NCBI GenBank assembly: GCA_023078555.1
Contig: CM041202.1
Span: forward strand, 4,460,022 to 4,524,021
Reading direction: 5' to 3'
DNA length: 64,000 nucleotides
Origin: Ulva prolifera
Lineage: Eukaryota; Chlorophyta; Ulvophyceae; Ulvales; Ulvaceae
Shown: one piece after another, positions 11,557 to 24,400 of the stretch
Layout: each line of letters opens with the position of its first letter
Position numbering within the stretch: the stretch's first letter is position 1
Program-made: the position numbers and the translations under genes
Notes under the pieces: generated by a model
Database searches by the model: none
What the model was told of the DNA's origin: nothing
What the model saw: the letters and a program-made list of their open reading frames with translations, nothing else

Positions 11557-13252
11557 TGTCACAATGCATGAGCATGCGGGCAGTAGCGTGGTGACAGCTG
11601 CACCCATGCACGATCGATCCGCGGATCGAGTGCAAGGTTTCGCCGCCATCGGGATTGCCCCGGAGCAGCGAGTGAGATCCTGAAGGGATCTCCCGCCGTC
11701 ATCTTGACTATTCATTGTGCATATACTGATGTGCACACTAAGAGCTGTAACCACTATCTCTACTGTTTCACGGTACTAGTGTCATGCACAGTGTTACGTG
11801 ACACGTGTCATGGTACAACAAGCTAGGCAAAGTGGTGGCTAGCGGGGGTCAAGTGTCATCCCTTACGGTGACCTGGCGTAAGCCGTGTCATCGGGTGTCA
11901 CGCCCGTGGGCTGTGCGATGCGGGTCACAGCCAGCGCGGACATTAGCTTTATATGTCCGCGTGTGCCTTAGAGGACCGTTGCTTATTCTTGCTCTTTTTA
12001 AACTAGGTGTTTGCTAGAGGTGCAAGTAGCTCTCGCTGCACAGTTGAGTGCTTTGACTAGCTTTGACCTAGTTTCAACGGAATTCATGACAACTAGCGTC
12101 TTGTCTAGGACTAGTTGTCCGTGGTCACTGAGCGGACCTCGATGTGCCTGATGCTGGGAAGTTAAAGGGATATGGCTCCGGCTCGGGGACCGATGTGAGC
12201 GCTAGAACTTATGACAAGAGAGTCAAGGTTTAAGAATGCGAGATAGTCAAAGTCAGAGTAAAGTGCATAAATGGTTGCGCCCATCCGATCAGTAGCTACT
12301 GTGTCGGACCCGGCAAGCGCGCAATATAAATACTGATGTGAATGCGCCCATGACTACCCCCTGCTAAGGCTGGCCTCGCCAAGATGCCACACAGAATGCG
12401 AGCACCTCAATGATATCCCGATCAACTGCGGGAATGTCAGTAAGTTGCGGTGTATAAGTGTATGTATACGACTTTAAACGCTGAGAGCGCGGAGTCTGTG
12501 CTCAGTCGTGCCATGCATACCGGACAATGAGGATCCGTGATCTAAGAGTCCCGATATCCTGGAGTCGGAGTATAACGGGCATGCCGGAAAAGATGAGTCC
12601 GACACTTGTTGAGTACATTCTGTGTTCCACCTTGGCACGAGCCGCCACGGTGCGTGACGCAAGGGCTTGGGTTGTGACCTGCCCGTAGCCTGTGCACACT
12701 AGCGCATGCATTGCTGAGTCTGACATGTGCGCATGTGAACCTGAGAAGTGCACAGAGCGCGGCTTAGTCGCCTAGCACGCAAGAAGTGATATAAGCACCT
12801 AATTAAAGCGCTCTAAGTTGTGTTCTTGTACATGACTAAGCGTACTTCCAATTTGAGATCAAATCGTTCAGTCGTTAGCGCAATTGTGGTCATGATTGAG
12901 CTGGTCTACATTGTGCACTCGTAGCCACATCGAGCGTCAGCGCACGATGCTTTGTATGCTCGCATTTCGTGTGCACAATCTTTCAAAATTTTCAGACACG
13001 AACATGAGGTTGTACATAAGTTGCACATTGTGAATTTAATGATTAATAATTGTGAAAAGTTGTGCACATCAAACGCAACTAGTTACAATGCCCAGCCTGC
13101 GCCAGAGTGAGGTGCCGCCTCACGACACGTCTCCTCTCTAAGTACTCCATTGTTCTACCTCTGTGCGCAGCAGGTGTGGAGTATTGGCTTTCCTGACATG
13201 ACATGAATATGTCTGACTGAGCGTATGACCTGCATAGAAGGGTGTTCTGACA
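11557..13252 (+). mobile_element. 5' LTR of a plus-strand family C copia copy, interrupted by a solo LTR
   Basis: The LTR begins TGTCACAATGCATGAGC at 11557 and ends TTCTGACA at 13252. It shares the 'ttctacctctgtgcgcagcag' block (written here in part) with the family C LTRs at 16208, 19464, 29921 and 35286. A 1,298-bp insertion (11780-13077) splits it. The sequence just after 13252 resembles the primer-binding and leader region of the family C element near 29720-29920. It is clearly more diverged than the other family C LTRs. Confidence 0.78.
11780..13077. mobile_element. 1.3-kb solo LTR (TG...CA, target duplication ACTAG)
   Basis: The block starts TGTCATGCAC, ends AAACGCA, and is flanked by ACTAG on both sides (11775-11779 and 13078-13082), the 5-bp duplication expected of LTR integration. 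It contains a TATAAATA box near 12327. About 180 bp around 12290-12470 are recognisably similar to 37310-37470 in the long LTR-like block further right. There is no coding sequence. I interpret it as a solo LTR of a long-LTR family inserted in the family C LTR. Confidence 0.7.
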
Positions 13253-13430
13253 TCGTATCAATGATATAAACTATATAGTTTGCGTTCTGCCGGATATGGT
13301 CTTGTACAGGAAACCGTTGGTCAAAAGATTGTGCGCAGACACGGCAGGCATTCCACTATTCTGCCGGCGCTGAGACCGCGGTCACAAGCGCAGGCATCGT
13401 TAAGCGATCTCGTAGCATATTGTTATTAGC
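13253..13430 (+). mobile_element. Leader (5' untranslated) region of the plus-strand family C copy
   Basis: This region resembles the stretch between gag and 5' LTR in the minus-strand family C element (29720-29920), including shared segments such as GTGCGCAGACACGGC. The start TCGTATCAATGATA occupies the primer-binding position, which reads TGGTATCGATGA in the other copy. Downstream gag is not present; an unrelated block follows. Confidence 0.7.
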
Positions 13431-14477
13431 AGGGTTGGGTCGGTCGCGATCCCCTGATGTCGGGAGTTTTCAAATCGGGTCCGATAAATCGGGAATTTTC
13501 GGTTAGATCCGGGTAAGCAAATTGAATATTTAGAGACCACAACTATACGCAATTGCCCAAAGTTTGACAGAAATTTGATGCCAATGAAGCGAGAACACAA
13601 CAACATTCCGCTGCACTTGTGGTATTGCATGAGTTGTGATGGATTGACCTGAGCATCATTCATTGATGGCACTGCAATGACAGACTGCTCGGATCTGTCC
13701 AATCATAAGATCACAACAACACTCTACAATGCAATTCGGTGGGTGCAAAGCCACCTGATGAATACTTAGCAATTGCTTCTCTATATACATATGTTTGTTT
13801 AATCCATGACAGAGCTGACACACTTGTGTGATGATATACACAAACCAGGTCCAATTCGGATCACGATTGCGATGGCATTACGAATGTCCGAGATATTAAA
13901 TGCATTTAAAGACACCAGATACATTAATTCTTGATCGATTGCTGCCCTCTGATGGTCGTGCGTAGCCTCATAGACTGCTAATGACACGAATACTTGCCGC
14001 AGCCACGGGCCTGAACCAACAAATCTATTGCGAAAGACTTCTTCGAACCAAAATATTTTTTTCGAATGCATTCCTGATTTTTTTTTTTCAGTTCGCCAGC
14101 CGAGCGAGCCATGCACTCGTTCGTGCCAGCTCCTGACGAGACCATGAGCAACACTTGCACGCCATGCCACGAATTGGGTGCAGCGCTCACACAGTCTATG
14201 AGAGCAAATTGAGCTTTCAAATGTCGCCCAAGCCTGCGTCGCTGAGTACCTGTGGTCGTGTATCGGTCCATGGTGAGCTTACTCGCACACAAAACGTCCA
14301 CAGGTTGATTTCTTCGACAGAAAACTTGGCAACAATCCGGGAACATGTTTATCGATCATATGGCACCTCAATCATCGTCAACAGAGTCCATTTTAGCTCG
14401 AAGATGACCAGATCGGGGGATTAATCGGGATTTTTCTCATCGGGCCCGATAAATCGGGAAATTTGCCCGATCGGAAC
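13431..14477. mobile_element. Unassigned ~1-kb insert with repeated CCCGAT...ATCGGG end motifs
   Basis: Both ends are rich in palindromic motifs of the form CCCGATAAATCGGG (about 13474-13500 and 14439-14462), with extra ATCGGG copies next to them. Minus-strand open frames of about 100-120 residues cover much of the interior (13400-13702, 13799-14170, 13978-14346), but I cannot match them to a family. Subterminal repeats of this sort are typical of DNA transposons such as hAT, so a degenerate DNA transposon is the best guess. No target duplication was found and the edges are approximate. Confidence 0.35.
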
Positions 14478-16207
14478 AGCGCATGGACTACACCATCTCA
14501 GATGATGAACAGGCTGCGGCCCATCAGAATCTGGAGGCTCAGCGGGTCCGATCTGGGAGTAATTCGGCCGCGGCCTCAGCGTCTAACGCGGGAGCAGTTG
14601 CTCAGCCCCTGCGAGGAGCTGACGCGCCGAGGCCCTTCTGGGAGGATGAGCCGGATGAGGCGGAGACCGGGTCCGAATTAGGGGGAGAGGTCCCGGACCC
14701 CTCAGCCGCTGTTGGGGTTGATTTGCCTGACGAGGTGAGGGCCATTCCAGCCGCCTTGCCTCGCATAAAAATCAATCCTCTTGTGCGCAGACGCCTTGTT
14801 CCACTGGCTGCGGATGTAGCAGCTGTTAACATGCATGAGCCTGCGGGCTCTGACATTGCTAGTAGTGAGACAGTTGTAGCTGCTATTGATGCTCTAGCTT
14901 GCAATCAGGACACATCATCCGCGGCTGACTGTGGAGTGTCCTGTGCAGGCCTGAAGCCTCAGCATGTGGAGTCTGGCGAGCAGCGGAATGCTCAGCGTCA
15001 TGGGTCGAGCAGTGCAGCTTCCGTCAGGAAGCAGAAGGCCTCCGACCTTGATCTGCCTTCTATGAAGGAAGGACTCGCGGGTCCAGACAGGGATGCTTGG
15101 CTGCGTGCCATGCAGGAGGAGGTGGAAGCACTGGGTGAGCACGGGACTTTTATGTTGTGCTATCTGCCTGCGGGTAAGAAAGCTATCTCGGGCAAGTGGG
15201 TGTTCAAGATCAAGCGCGGACCCGCTGGTGAGATTCAGCGTTACAAGGCACGTTATGTAGCTCGTGGTTTTTCTCAGGTAGAAGGGATAGATTTCTTCGA
15301 GACTTGGTCCCCTGTCGGTAGTTACGCGACACTGCGTGTGTTGCTGTCCATTGCTGCTCAGGAGGATTTGGAGATTAGGCATATAGACATACAGTGTGCT
15401 TTTCTTAACGGTGACCTGGAGGAAGAGGTTTTCGTTGAACAGCCCCCGTACTTCACAGACGGGACAGCACGTGTATGGAAATTGCATAAGACTCTGTATG
15501 GCCTGAAGCAAGCCGCTCGCGAGTGGCATAAAGCTTTAGTAAAGGTCTTGGCTGAACTGGGATTTGTGTGCGCACAAAGTGATCCTGGACTGTATGTCAG
15601 AACAACTGGTCGATGCCTCATTTTTCTGTGGGTAGATGACTTGTTCATTTTCAGTTGCTCTGCGGGGCTGCAAGAAATTATCAGTGTCATTCTCACTAAA
15701 TTTGAAGGCAGAGATCTAGGTGACCTGTCTTGGGCACTTGGCACTGAGATCACGCGTGATCGAAAGTCCAAAACAATCACAATGACGCAAAGAAATAAAA
15801 TCCAGAACTTGCTGGACAAGTACAGCATGTCTGACTGTCGTAATTCTCCCACTTCTTTAGTGCTTGGCTTGATGTTGTTTGTTTGCTTTGCCATACAATG
15901 GCCAGATATGTGTAACTTAATGACTTCTTTAGTGCCGCGGCAACAGCTAAGGAGTGTGAAAGAGCATCCTGACCTGGAGAAAGCCAGTGCTGCTAAGCAT
16001 TCCAGGTTCATGAGTGCTGTAGGAAGCATCCAGTATATTGCAGGAGTGACACGACCTGACCTGAGCTATGTGGCACATGCCCTGGCCCGGCACATGTCTA
16101 GTAGTCTGAAGGAACATTGGTCTGCCGTGCAACATGTTCTGAGATACCTGCAGTCCACAAAGAATTTAGGAATAAAATTTGTAGGCTCTGAGGGACACGG
16201 GTGTTTA
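14478..16207 (+). mobile_element. Copia pol fossil, family C, plus strand (RT region)
   Basis: A long open stretch encodes the acidic linker and then the copia reverse transcriptase: KWVFKIKRGPAGEIQRYKAR, DIQCAFLNG, YGLKQAAREWHKAL and the catalytic FLWVDDLFIF. It is closely similar to the RT of the minus-strand family C element that follows. A LINE tail of 60 bp has inserted at 15863-15922. The right edge is where the LTR of the next element begins (16208). Together with 11557-13430 it forms a partial plus-strand copy. Confidence 0.88.
15863..15922 (+). mobile_element. LINE 3' tail, 60 bp
   Basis: The last 60 bp of the LINE family (ending GTGTAACTTAATG) is inserted in the copia RT and flanked by ACTTCTTTAGTG on both sides (15851-15862, 15923-15934), a 12-bp target duplication. 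The related element at 17.3 kb lacks the insertion and shows one copy of the target. Confidence 0.93.
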
Positions 16208-16555
16208 TGTCAGAAATGCTCTATCTTTTCAGGTCAGACGCGCAGTCTTTAGTACAGGTCAGGTCAGGGCAGCCAGCGTTCCATACCTGCTGCGCACAGA
16301 GGTAGAACCGAGGAACGCTTAAAGGGAGTGCTAGCACCGGGAAACAGCAAGAAGAATGGTTACAGATCTCAGTGTGCACACGCTTATATGCACACTGAAC
16401 ACTCAAGGTTACGGCGGGAAACACTCGCGGGATCTCTCTCACTACATCGAGACAATCTCGGCTGGCGGCTTACCCCGTGCACTGGATCCGCGGATCGTCC
16501 GTGCATGGGTGCACCTGTCACCACACTGCTGCCCGTAGGCTCATGCATTGTGACA
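16208..16555 (-). repeat. 3' LTR of the family C element
   Basis: A 348-bp LTR with TGTCAGAAATG at its left edge and TGTGACA at its right, followed by a purine tract on the minus strand (GGGGGAG) that is the polypurine tract of the adjoining pol. Its left neighbour is the plus-strand RT fragment. Confidence 0.88.
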
Positions 16556-16572
16556 CTCCCCCATAAACCCTG

Positions 16573-19463
16573 CTACGTCTCCACTAGCTGGAGTTTATTA
16601 CGAACTTCTAGCAAAGCAGGTCCGGGCAGCACTTTAGTAAACACACCCGCTAACTGATCAACAGTGCCTACCCATGCTACCTTAAGTTCATCCATCTGGA
16701 CATATTCCCGCACTCGCAAGTACCGCACACGAATGTGCTTGGATCTGTCAGTGGACACAGCATTAACAGCCAAAATGTTGGCACTCTTATTGTCACCCCA
16801 CAGAGTCGGCCTATGTGGGACGAGCTTCAAATCGAGAAGCAACTGCTTCACCCACATCAACTCGTTGGCTGTTGAACTCATCGCGATGAGCTCAGCCTCT
16901 GTTGTATCCCTAGCCACTATACTCTGTTTCTTCGAACGCCAGAGAACAGAGTTCCCATACACTCGAATAACCATACCAGATACACTTTTCAGATCAGCAG
17001 AGTTCGCAAAATCTGCATCTGAAAAAGCCTCTAATAAACACCCGTGTCCCTCATAGCCTATAAATTTTATCCCTAGATTCTTTGTGGACTGCAGGTATCT
17101 CAGAACATGTTGCACGGCATACCAATGTTCCTTTAGACTACTAGACATGTGCCAGGCCAGGGCATGTGCCACATAGCTCAGGTCAGGTCGTGTCACTCCT
17201 GCAATATACTGGATACTTCCTACAGCACTCATGAACCTGGAATGCTCAGCAGCACTGGCTTTCTCCAGGTCAGGATGCTCTTTCGCACTCCTTAGTTGTT
17301 GCCGCGGCACTAAGGGAGTGGGAGACTTGCGACAGTCAGACATACTGTACTTTTCAAGCAAGTTCTGAATTCTGTTTCGTTGTGTCATGATGATTGTTTT
17401 GGCCTTGCGATCACGCATGATCTCTGTGCCAAGTGCCCATGCAAGTTCACCTAGGTCTCTGCCTTTGAATTTCGTGAGAATGATATCGACAAGTTCTTGC
17501 AGTCCCGCAGAGCTGCTAAAAATGAACAAGTCATCGACCCACAAGAAAATAAAACAGCGACCAGATGTTCTGACATACAGTCCGGGATCACTTTGTGCGC
17601 ACACAAATCCCATCTCAGCTAAGACCTTGATTAAAGCTTTATGCCACTCGCGAGCAGCTTGCTTCAGGCCAGACAAGGTTTTGTGCAATCTCCATACATG
17701 TGCTGTCCCGTCAGTGAAGAACGGGGGCTGTTCAACGAACACTTCCTCCTCCAGCTCACCATTCAGAAAAGCACACTGAATATCTATATGCCTAATCTCT
17801 AAATCTTCCTGAGCAGCAACTGACAACAACACACGCAGTGTCGCATAACTACCAACAGGAGACGAAGTCTCAAAGAAATCAACTCCTTCTACCTGAGAAA
17901 AACCACGCGCTACATAACGTGCCTTATATCGCTGAATCTCCCCCGCAGGCCCACGCTTAATCTTGCGCACCCATTTGCCCGAGATAGCCCGTTTGCCCGC
18001 AGGCAGATAGCACAACCCGAAGGTTCCGTGCTCACCCAGTGCATCTACCTCCTCCTGCATGGCACGCAGCCATGCATCCCTGTCAGCACTCGCGAGTGCT
18101 TCCTTCAAAGAAGGCATATCAGGGTCGGAGGCCTTCTGCTTCCTGGCGGCAGCTGCTCTGCGCGACCCACGACGCTGAGCATTCTGCTGCTCACCAAACT
18201 CCACATGCTGAGGCTTCAGGCCTGCACAGGACACTCCACAGTCAGCCGCGGCTGATGTGTCCTGATCGCAAGTTGAAACATCAATGGCAGCTACAACTGT
18301 CTCACTGCTAGCAATGTCAGAGCCCGTAGGCTCATGCATTTGTACAACTTCTACATCCGCAGCCAATGGAACAAGGCGTCTGCGTACAAGGGGATTGATC
18401 TTAATACGAGGTAAGGCAGCTGGAATGGCCCTCACCTCGTCAGGCAAATCAACCCCGACTGCGGCTGAGGGGTCCGGATCCTCTCCCCCTAATTCGGACC
18501 CGGTCTCCACCTCATCTGGCTCATCCTCCCAGAAGGGCCTCGGCGCCTCGGCTCCTCGCAGGGGCTGAGCAACTGCCCCCACGCCAGATGCTGAGGCCGC
18601 TGCCGAATTACTGCCGGAACGGACCCGCTGAGCCTCCAGATTCTGATGGGCCGCAGCCCGTTCATCATCTGAGACGGTGTAGTCCATATCCTGTTCATCG
18701 TCATCATCATAGATGCTAGGACTAGAGCCGTCCTCATCCATGTCATCGTCAGACGCACTGACAGACACTTGAACAGGAAAGGCAGCTTCTACACCAGGGT
18801 CGTGCAACGCAGCGTTGCGCGTGACAACGTACTGCGCAGTGCGAGAGGGCATAGCGACAGGGTGATGCAGTTCGCCGCGCACACGAGGGGGGACAGGGAC
18901 GCCAGGGTGAGCAGCAGCTCTGGATGTCACACGCGTGCGATGCAAAGCTGATCTGGCCATTTCCGGTGTGGCCCGAGAAGGGTCACGTCGGATTATCTCC
19001 ACAGAGGAGCCAGCTCCAAATCGTGGAGAATACACAGCAGGACTGGGCTCAGGGTTGTCTTGCCGGAATGTCATTTCCATGACAGGAACCCTACCATGAC
19101 CAGGGGGGGTGTGAAGCTGGTCACGCAGACGACGCAACACTCCCCCGTCATACGTATGTTCTGCCGCGAAAGGAGGAACATCAGCATCAGTCACACGCTC
19201 ACCCTTATCGTCCCCCTCGAAAGCAACCGTATAGGAGTTCGCAAACTCCTTAGGCTCCCGCTTGTCCACAACGGCGGACGCATCGTACTTGCGTACATGG
19301 CGGATCATCTGATCCGCAGTGCACATGACCTGGCGCACAACAAAAACCCTACCCCCAGGAACATCCTGGGCGTACACACGCTGCATGCTGGGGCCCAGCC
19401 CAGCCCCGACCCAGTATGCAGGGACACCCCGCAGGGACAACTTCCGCAGCTTGTCGTCCCTGG
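16573..19463 (-). mobile_element. Family C pol: linker, reverse transcriptase, RNase H
   Basis: A minus-strand open frame of about 960 residues continues slightly into the inserted solo LTR. It shows the proline- and acid-rich linker, then the RT blocks (YKARYVARGFSQVEG, DIQCAFLNGELEEEVFVEQP, FLWVDDLFIF), and ends with the RNase H block (DADFANS, TEAELIAMSSTANELMW, QLAGVFTKVLPG). Ty1/copia elements use this polyprotein to copy their RNA in virus-like particles. Confidence 0.9.
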
Positions 19464-19818
19464 TGTCACAATGCATGAGCCTGCGGGCAGCAGTGTGGTG
19501 ACAGGTGCACCCATGCACGAACGATCCGCGGATCCAGTGTAGGGGTAAGCCGCCAGCTAGGATCGTCTCGATGTAGTGAGAGAGATCGTGCGAGGGTTTC
19601 CCGCCGTAACCTTGAGTGTTGAGTGTTCAGTGTGCATATAAGCATGTGCACACTGAGATCTGTAACCATTCTCATTACTGTCTTACGGTATTAGCACTCT
19701 CCTTGCAGCATCTCTCGGTTCTACCTCTGTGCGCAGCAGGTACGAGATGCTGGCTGCCCTGACCTGACTTGAACGAGGACTGCGCGTCCGCCCTGCACAT
19801 ATGATAGCTTTTCTGACA
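19464..19818 (+). mobile_element. Solo LTR of family C, target duplication CCTGG
   Basis: TGTCACAATGCATGAGC to TTCTGACA, 355 bp, in plus orientation and hence opposite to the host element. It is flanked by CCTGG (19459-19463 and 19819-19823). It has no internal region, so it is a recombined solo LTR of the same family as its host element. Confidence 0.9.
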
Positions 19819-20679
19819 CCTGGGATATGCATACACTTCAACCCCCCACGGACGCTGCTGCCGCAGCAGATCTTGGAACACCTCAACGGAGGTGTCTCTG
19901 CAAAAAGACATATGAGGAATGATATCCTTATCACAAGACTGCACTAAAAACTCGTCTAACTCTGTCGTCGCAAGCAACTTGTACTTGCGTTTTTCCGCAT
20001 CCCTCAACTTATCGCGCTCGGCCTTTTTCATGCGCTTGCCCTTCCCCAGGCTCTTCTCAGCTTCGTCAACATCCGCAGATGCGTTGACAGCATGCTGACC
20101 TTTCAGGGACTTTAGGATGCTCGCCAATTTGTCATGGTACAGTGCCGACGACGGCGTGAGATTGTGACCATGGACAACACTGGCGAGGCATTCGATCCAC
20201 AGGAACAGAGGCAGGCCGCTCGCGAGCAGCACAGCACGGAGTGACTCAAAGGCCACTCCGATCCTCCGCTCGATCATGCCGTTACAGCGATGAGCGGCTG
20301 TGGGGGTCAAGCGGTGAGTGATTCCACGACGCTGGAGATAGAGTTTTAAGGCCGCGACCATGAACTCCCCTCCTTTGTCGGTGTGTAGGATGCGTACACC
20401 CGGTTCACCTGGCTTCACCACATTCACCCGAATGCGCTCAATAATATAAGAGATCATGGCCGCAGCCTCACTCTTTTTGCGCAGACCGACCACGAAAGTA
20501 TATCGGGTAAAGGCACACATCACAAACAAAACATGTTTCACACCACCAATTCCTACTGGAGAGACAGGACCAGCTAAATCGGCGTGCAGTTGCTCACCAG
20601 GCCATTTGGCCTGACCCATGAGCTCACGATCATTGGCAGAAAAGTTAACCGCAGGCACTTTGCCAATTCTGCAGCCGTG
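19819..20679 (-). mobile_element. Family C integrase region
   Basis: The minus strand encodes the copia integrase core: HADLAGPVSPVGIGG, RILHTDKGGEFMVAALKLYL, the D,D-35-E spacing ending in GMIERRIGVAFESLRAVLLA, and the downstream FLWIECLASVVHGHNLTPSS. It is separated from RT by the solo LTR and from gag by a LINE tail and the family D element. Confidence 0.9.
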
Positions 20680-20692
20680 ACACCGATTTCCT

Positions 20693-20853
20693 CATTAAGT
20701 TACACATATCTGGCCATTGTATGGCAAAGCAAACAAACAACATCAAGCCAACCCAGCAACCGGCTGCCACACCAGCAACCACAAGAAAGCATCACAGCAA
20801 AAAACCCCAGACAACAACCAACCACAAATGCATCAAACGCCCCACGATCAGAG
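20693..20853 (-). mobile_element. LINE 3' tail, 161 bp
   Basis: The minus-strand 3' end of the LINE family is flanked by ACACCGATTTCCT (20680-20692 and 20854-20866), a 13-bp duplication. Its 3' terminus is GTAACTTAATG on the minus strand. Confidence 0.93.
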
Positions 20854-21067
20854 ACACCGATTTCCTAGTGGCTCGGAATCGACATCCAAATTCAAATGAG
20901 CATAAAATTCAGCGTTGGATTGCATGCGCTTGACAACCCAATTCGACTGGTGAAAAGACAAGTGTGCAAGAAAAGCAGGTTCCAGCAAGTATGCATCATG
21001 CGGGACCTCAGCCCCCCCAGCATTGGGTCGCTGCAGGTCAATGGCCGCGACCGCCACATGATGCCAC

Positions 21068-21442
21068 TGTTATAAACGAGAACCTATTATGTGTGCATTA
21101 GGAGGTTAGTAGTGCCTATACCTGGAGAGCCGCCAGGTCGTACGAAAGGTCACTACACAGATCAGGGAGAATACTGCACTGGATGCAAGACAGTGCAGGA
21201 ACCTATGGAAGATGTAAGAGAAAGGTTACTTCAGACTTGGACGCATACGACTATATGCGACCATTCGTGCATGTCTACCGTGGCCCAATGACAATGGCCC
21301 GGGGCGAGCCGCTCACGGAGCGCCCCAAGTATGCTCATGCATACTATCCTAACATAACACGGGTTGGGCCCTTGGCCACCATACCCATGCGCAGACTTGC
21401 GCGTCATGCATTGCAGGTGTACCTAGACACTGATTTATGACA
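21068..21442 (-). repeat. 3' LTR of family D
   Basis: 375 bp. On the plus strand it reads TGTTATAAACGAGAACC at the left edge and ATTTATGACA at the right, followed by the minus-strand polypurine tract. It matches the LTR at 27617-27991. Confidence 0.92.
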
Positions 21443-21447
21443 CTCCC

Positions 21448-24400
21448 CTAGAAGGTCTTCTGATCTTGAATTAGATGCAGCTTCTCTCGAACGTCCTTCA
21501 ATGCAGGTCCAGGCAAAACCTTAGTGAAGACATCAGCTAACTGGTCTTTGGTCCCTACCCATTGCACTTGGATCTCATCCGCCTCTACAAATTCTCGGAC
21601 CCGTAGGTGCCGCACTCGAATATGTTTGGACCTATCACTAGAGATTGGATTGTTTGCAAGGATATTCGCACTTTTATTATCTCCCCAAAGCACCGCTTTT
21701 TCTGGACGAAGATGCAAGTCTAGCAACAATTGCTTGGCCCACATCAACTCGTTTGCTGCACTACTCATTGCTATCAATTCTGCCTCGGTCGTATCACCAG
21801 CTGTGATCGCTTGTCTCTTTGACCTCCAGAACACAGTATTGCCATACACCCGTAGGAGTAGGCCACTTATGCTCTTCAAACTCTTGTCATTTGCAAAATC
21901 AGCATCAGTGTATCCCTCAAGCAAACAGCTCTTCTCAGACGAGCCCTTAAACACCATACAAAGTCCCTTCGTGGACTGCAGGTATCTCAGCACATGCTGC
22001 ACCGCTGACCAATGCTCCTTTAAGCTACACCCCATATGCTTGGCCAAAGCATTACAGGCATAAGAAATATCAGGTCGCGTAACTACAGCCAGGTACTGGA
22101 TTCCCCCTACAGCACTCATGAACTGAGCGTGCTCTGCCTGAGTGGCAACCTCAAGGTCAGGGTAGTCCTTCGCACTCCTCAACTGTTGCCGTGGCACCAG
22201 TGGAGTCGGACTGGGTCTGCAATCTGCCATGCTAAACTTTTCTAGCAGATTCACAATCTTCTGCTCTTGGGACAACGTGATCGTCCTCTTCTTCCTGTCA
22301 CGCTTGATAGAGGCGCCTAATGCCCAAGACAAATCGCCTAAGTCCCTTCCAGTGAACACTTTGAGAATTCGGTCTATCAACTCCTTCAGGCCCGTGGACC
22401 GTCCGAAGATAAACAAATCATCAACCCATAGGAAGATGAAACATCTACCAGTTTTCCTAACATACAGTGCAGGATCTGAGTGTGAGCGAACAAAGCCCAT
22501 CTCACCCAGTAGACGTGCAAGCGCCTTGTGCCATTCACGTGCTGCTTGCTTCAAGCCATACAGGGTCTTAAGCAGTTTCCACACTCGACTGGTGCCATCG
22601 TTCAAAACCTGGGGTTGTTCTACATAAACAGTCTCATTCATGACCCCATTGAGAAAAGCACACTGGATGTCTACGTGTTTCATCTCTAAATCTTCCACTG
22701 CAGCTATTGACAGAACAACACGAAGAGTGGCATAGCTCCCTACTGGAGCCCACGTCTCAAAGAAATCTACACCCTCCTCCTGGGTAAACCCTCTAGCAAC
22801 ATACCGCGCCTTGTAACGCTGGATCTCTCCTGTAGGTCCCCTCTTAATCTTCATGACCCATTTACCAGAGATGGCCTTAGCCCCTACTGGCAATTCTACC
22901 AATTCATAGGTGCCATGCTCACTCAAAGAGTTCACCTCTTCCTCCAGAGCTACCATCCACTTCTCCCTATCAGGCCCAGCCAACGCTGCCTTCCAGGGTG
23001 GATTGTCTGGATCAGCAGGTTTCTTCTTCATGACAGCAGCAACCCGGCGGGATGGACGTCGCCGGCTTGACTGACCACCGCCATGTTCCACATGCTCAGC
23101 TACCTCTGCATCAAGCAACGCACTGTCAGCCGTAGCTGCCATGCTTGAACTGCCCGCAACCTTTGGTGCTACTGTCTGCTCACTCACATCACTATGCTCA
23201 TCATCACAAGCTACAGTATCTATCGCAGCAACATCTGCATGTGGAATCAAGCGCCTGCGTACAAGCGGGTTCCATTTTTGTCTAACTGGACCAGACTGCG
23301 CTTCCTGCCCATGGGCATCAGCAGCAGCGTCATCATGCAAACTAATCTCCTTAGCAGGATGCATGGACTCTCCAGCGACAGGTGAGCTGGGCGGACTTAC
23401 CTCTCCCCTAGGGACAAATCCGCCTCCTGAACTGAACATGAGTTCCTCCCCTGGACCCAGGCGGCTAGCCATAGCTTGGCCAAACCCGGGCATGTCAAGG
23501 GAGGGTCCCCCAACATCAGTTGCGTCACCTCGCGGCGGGGCAGCTGCTCCCGCCGCGGCAGTTGGCAGCGGATGTTGTTCCTCAACGCCGTCCATGACGC
23601 TCACCTCATCAGTCTGTGGGGCATTTGACCTCGCAGCTCTGGCGGGGCTGCCAGATTCCCGAGGTCTCCCCTGCTGGGCACGGCTCCTGGTGACGGGCCT
23701 CATGTCGATCTGAGCGCCACTCAAGTCCCGGAAGTTGTGGACGTTTGAATAGTTGAGAGCGTCCCTATTGGCATACATCTCCCCCGATTGAGGAGGGTAG
23801 CGCACTGCTGTCTGCCCCAACACTTTCGTGCGTACGACATCATGCACTCCTTCTACCACCTCAGGTGTGGACATCCTAGTTCTTCCCTGCAACTCTACCG
23901 GACCGTCCGGCGCACCGACTCTGGGCGCGATGCTACGACCTACTTGCAATTCCTCACGCAAGTCACGCAACTCTGGCGTGTCCTCCATATGCTGCGCGGG
24001 CGCCAGCTGGATAAAATCACTGTCATGTAATTCACCAAGTTGTCTACCTATGGCGAACCCATCGAAATCAAAAGTAGCAGCGCCATGCACGCGCATGTGC
24101 TCTTTGCGGGACTCAATCAAATCCAGATCGGGAAACGGAGGGGCACCAGACATCACACACTTATCCAGATCGGGACCAAACGTCAGCTCCTCTTCCGGGC
24201 CCATAGGCACCAGAGGCACATTTCCCCGCGTCACAGTATCTAGCGTACGCAAGTGATCACGCAACATGGCAGCACTGTATGCCATTTGCCGCACCTCCAG
24301 CACTCTGCCACCCCCGGGGCAACGCTGGAAGACTCTATTCATGTGGGGCCCTTGCCCTGGCCCCATCCACAGTACAAGTTCACCCCTGGGGTCTAACCTA

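Noticed and set aside
13978-14346. A named hAT transposase call for the minus-strand frames
   Set aside because: No catalytic or dimerisation motif could be recognised, so only an unassigned element is reported.
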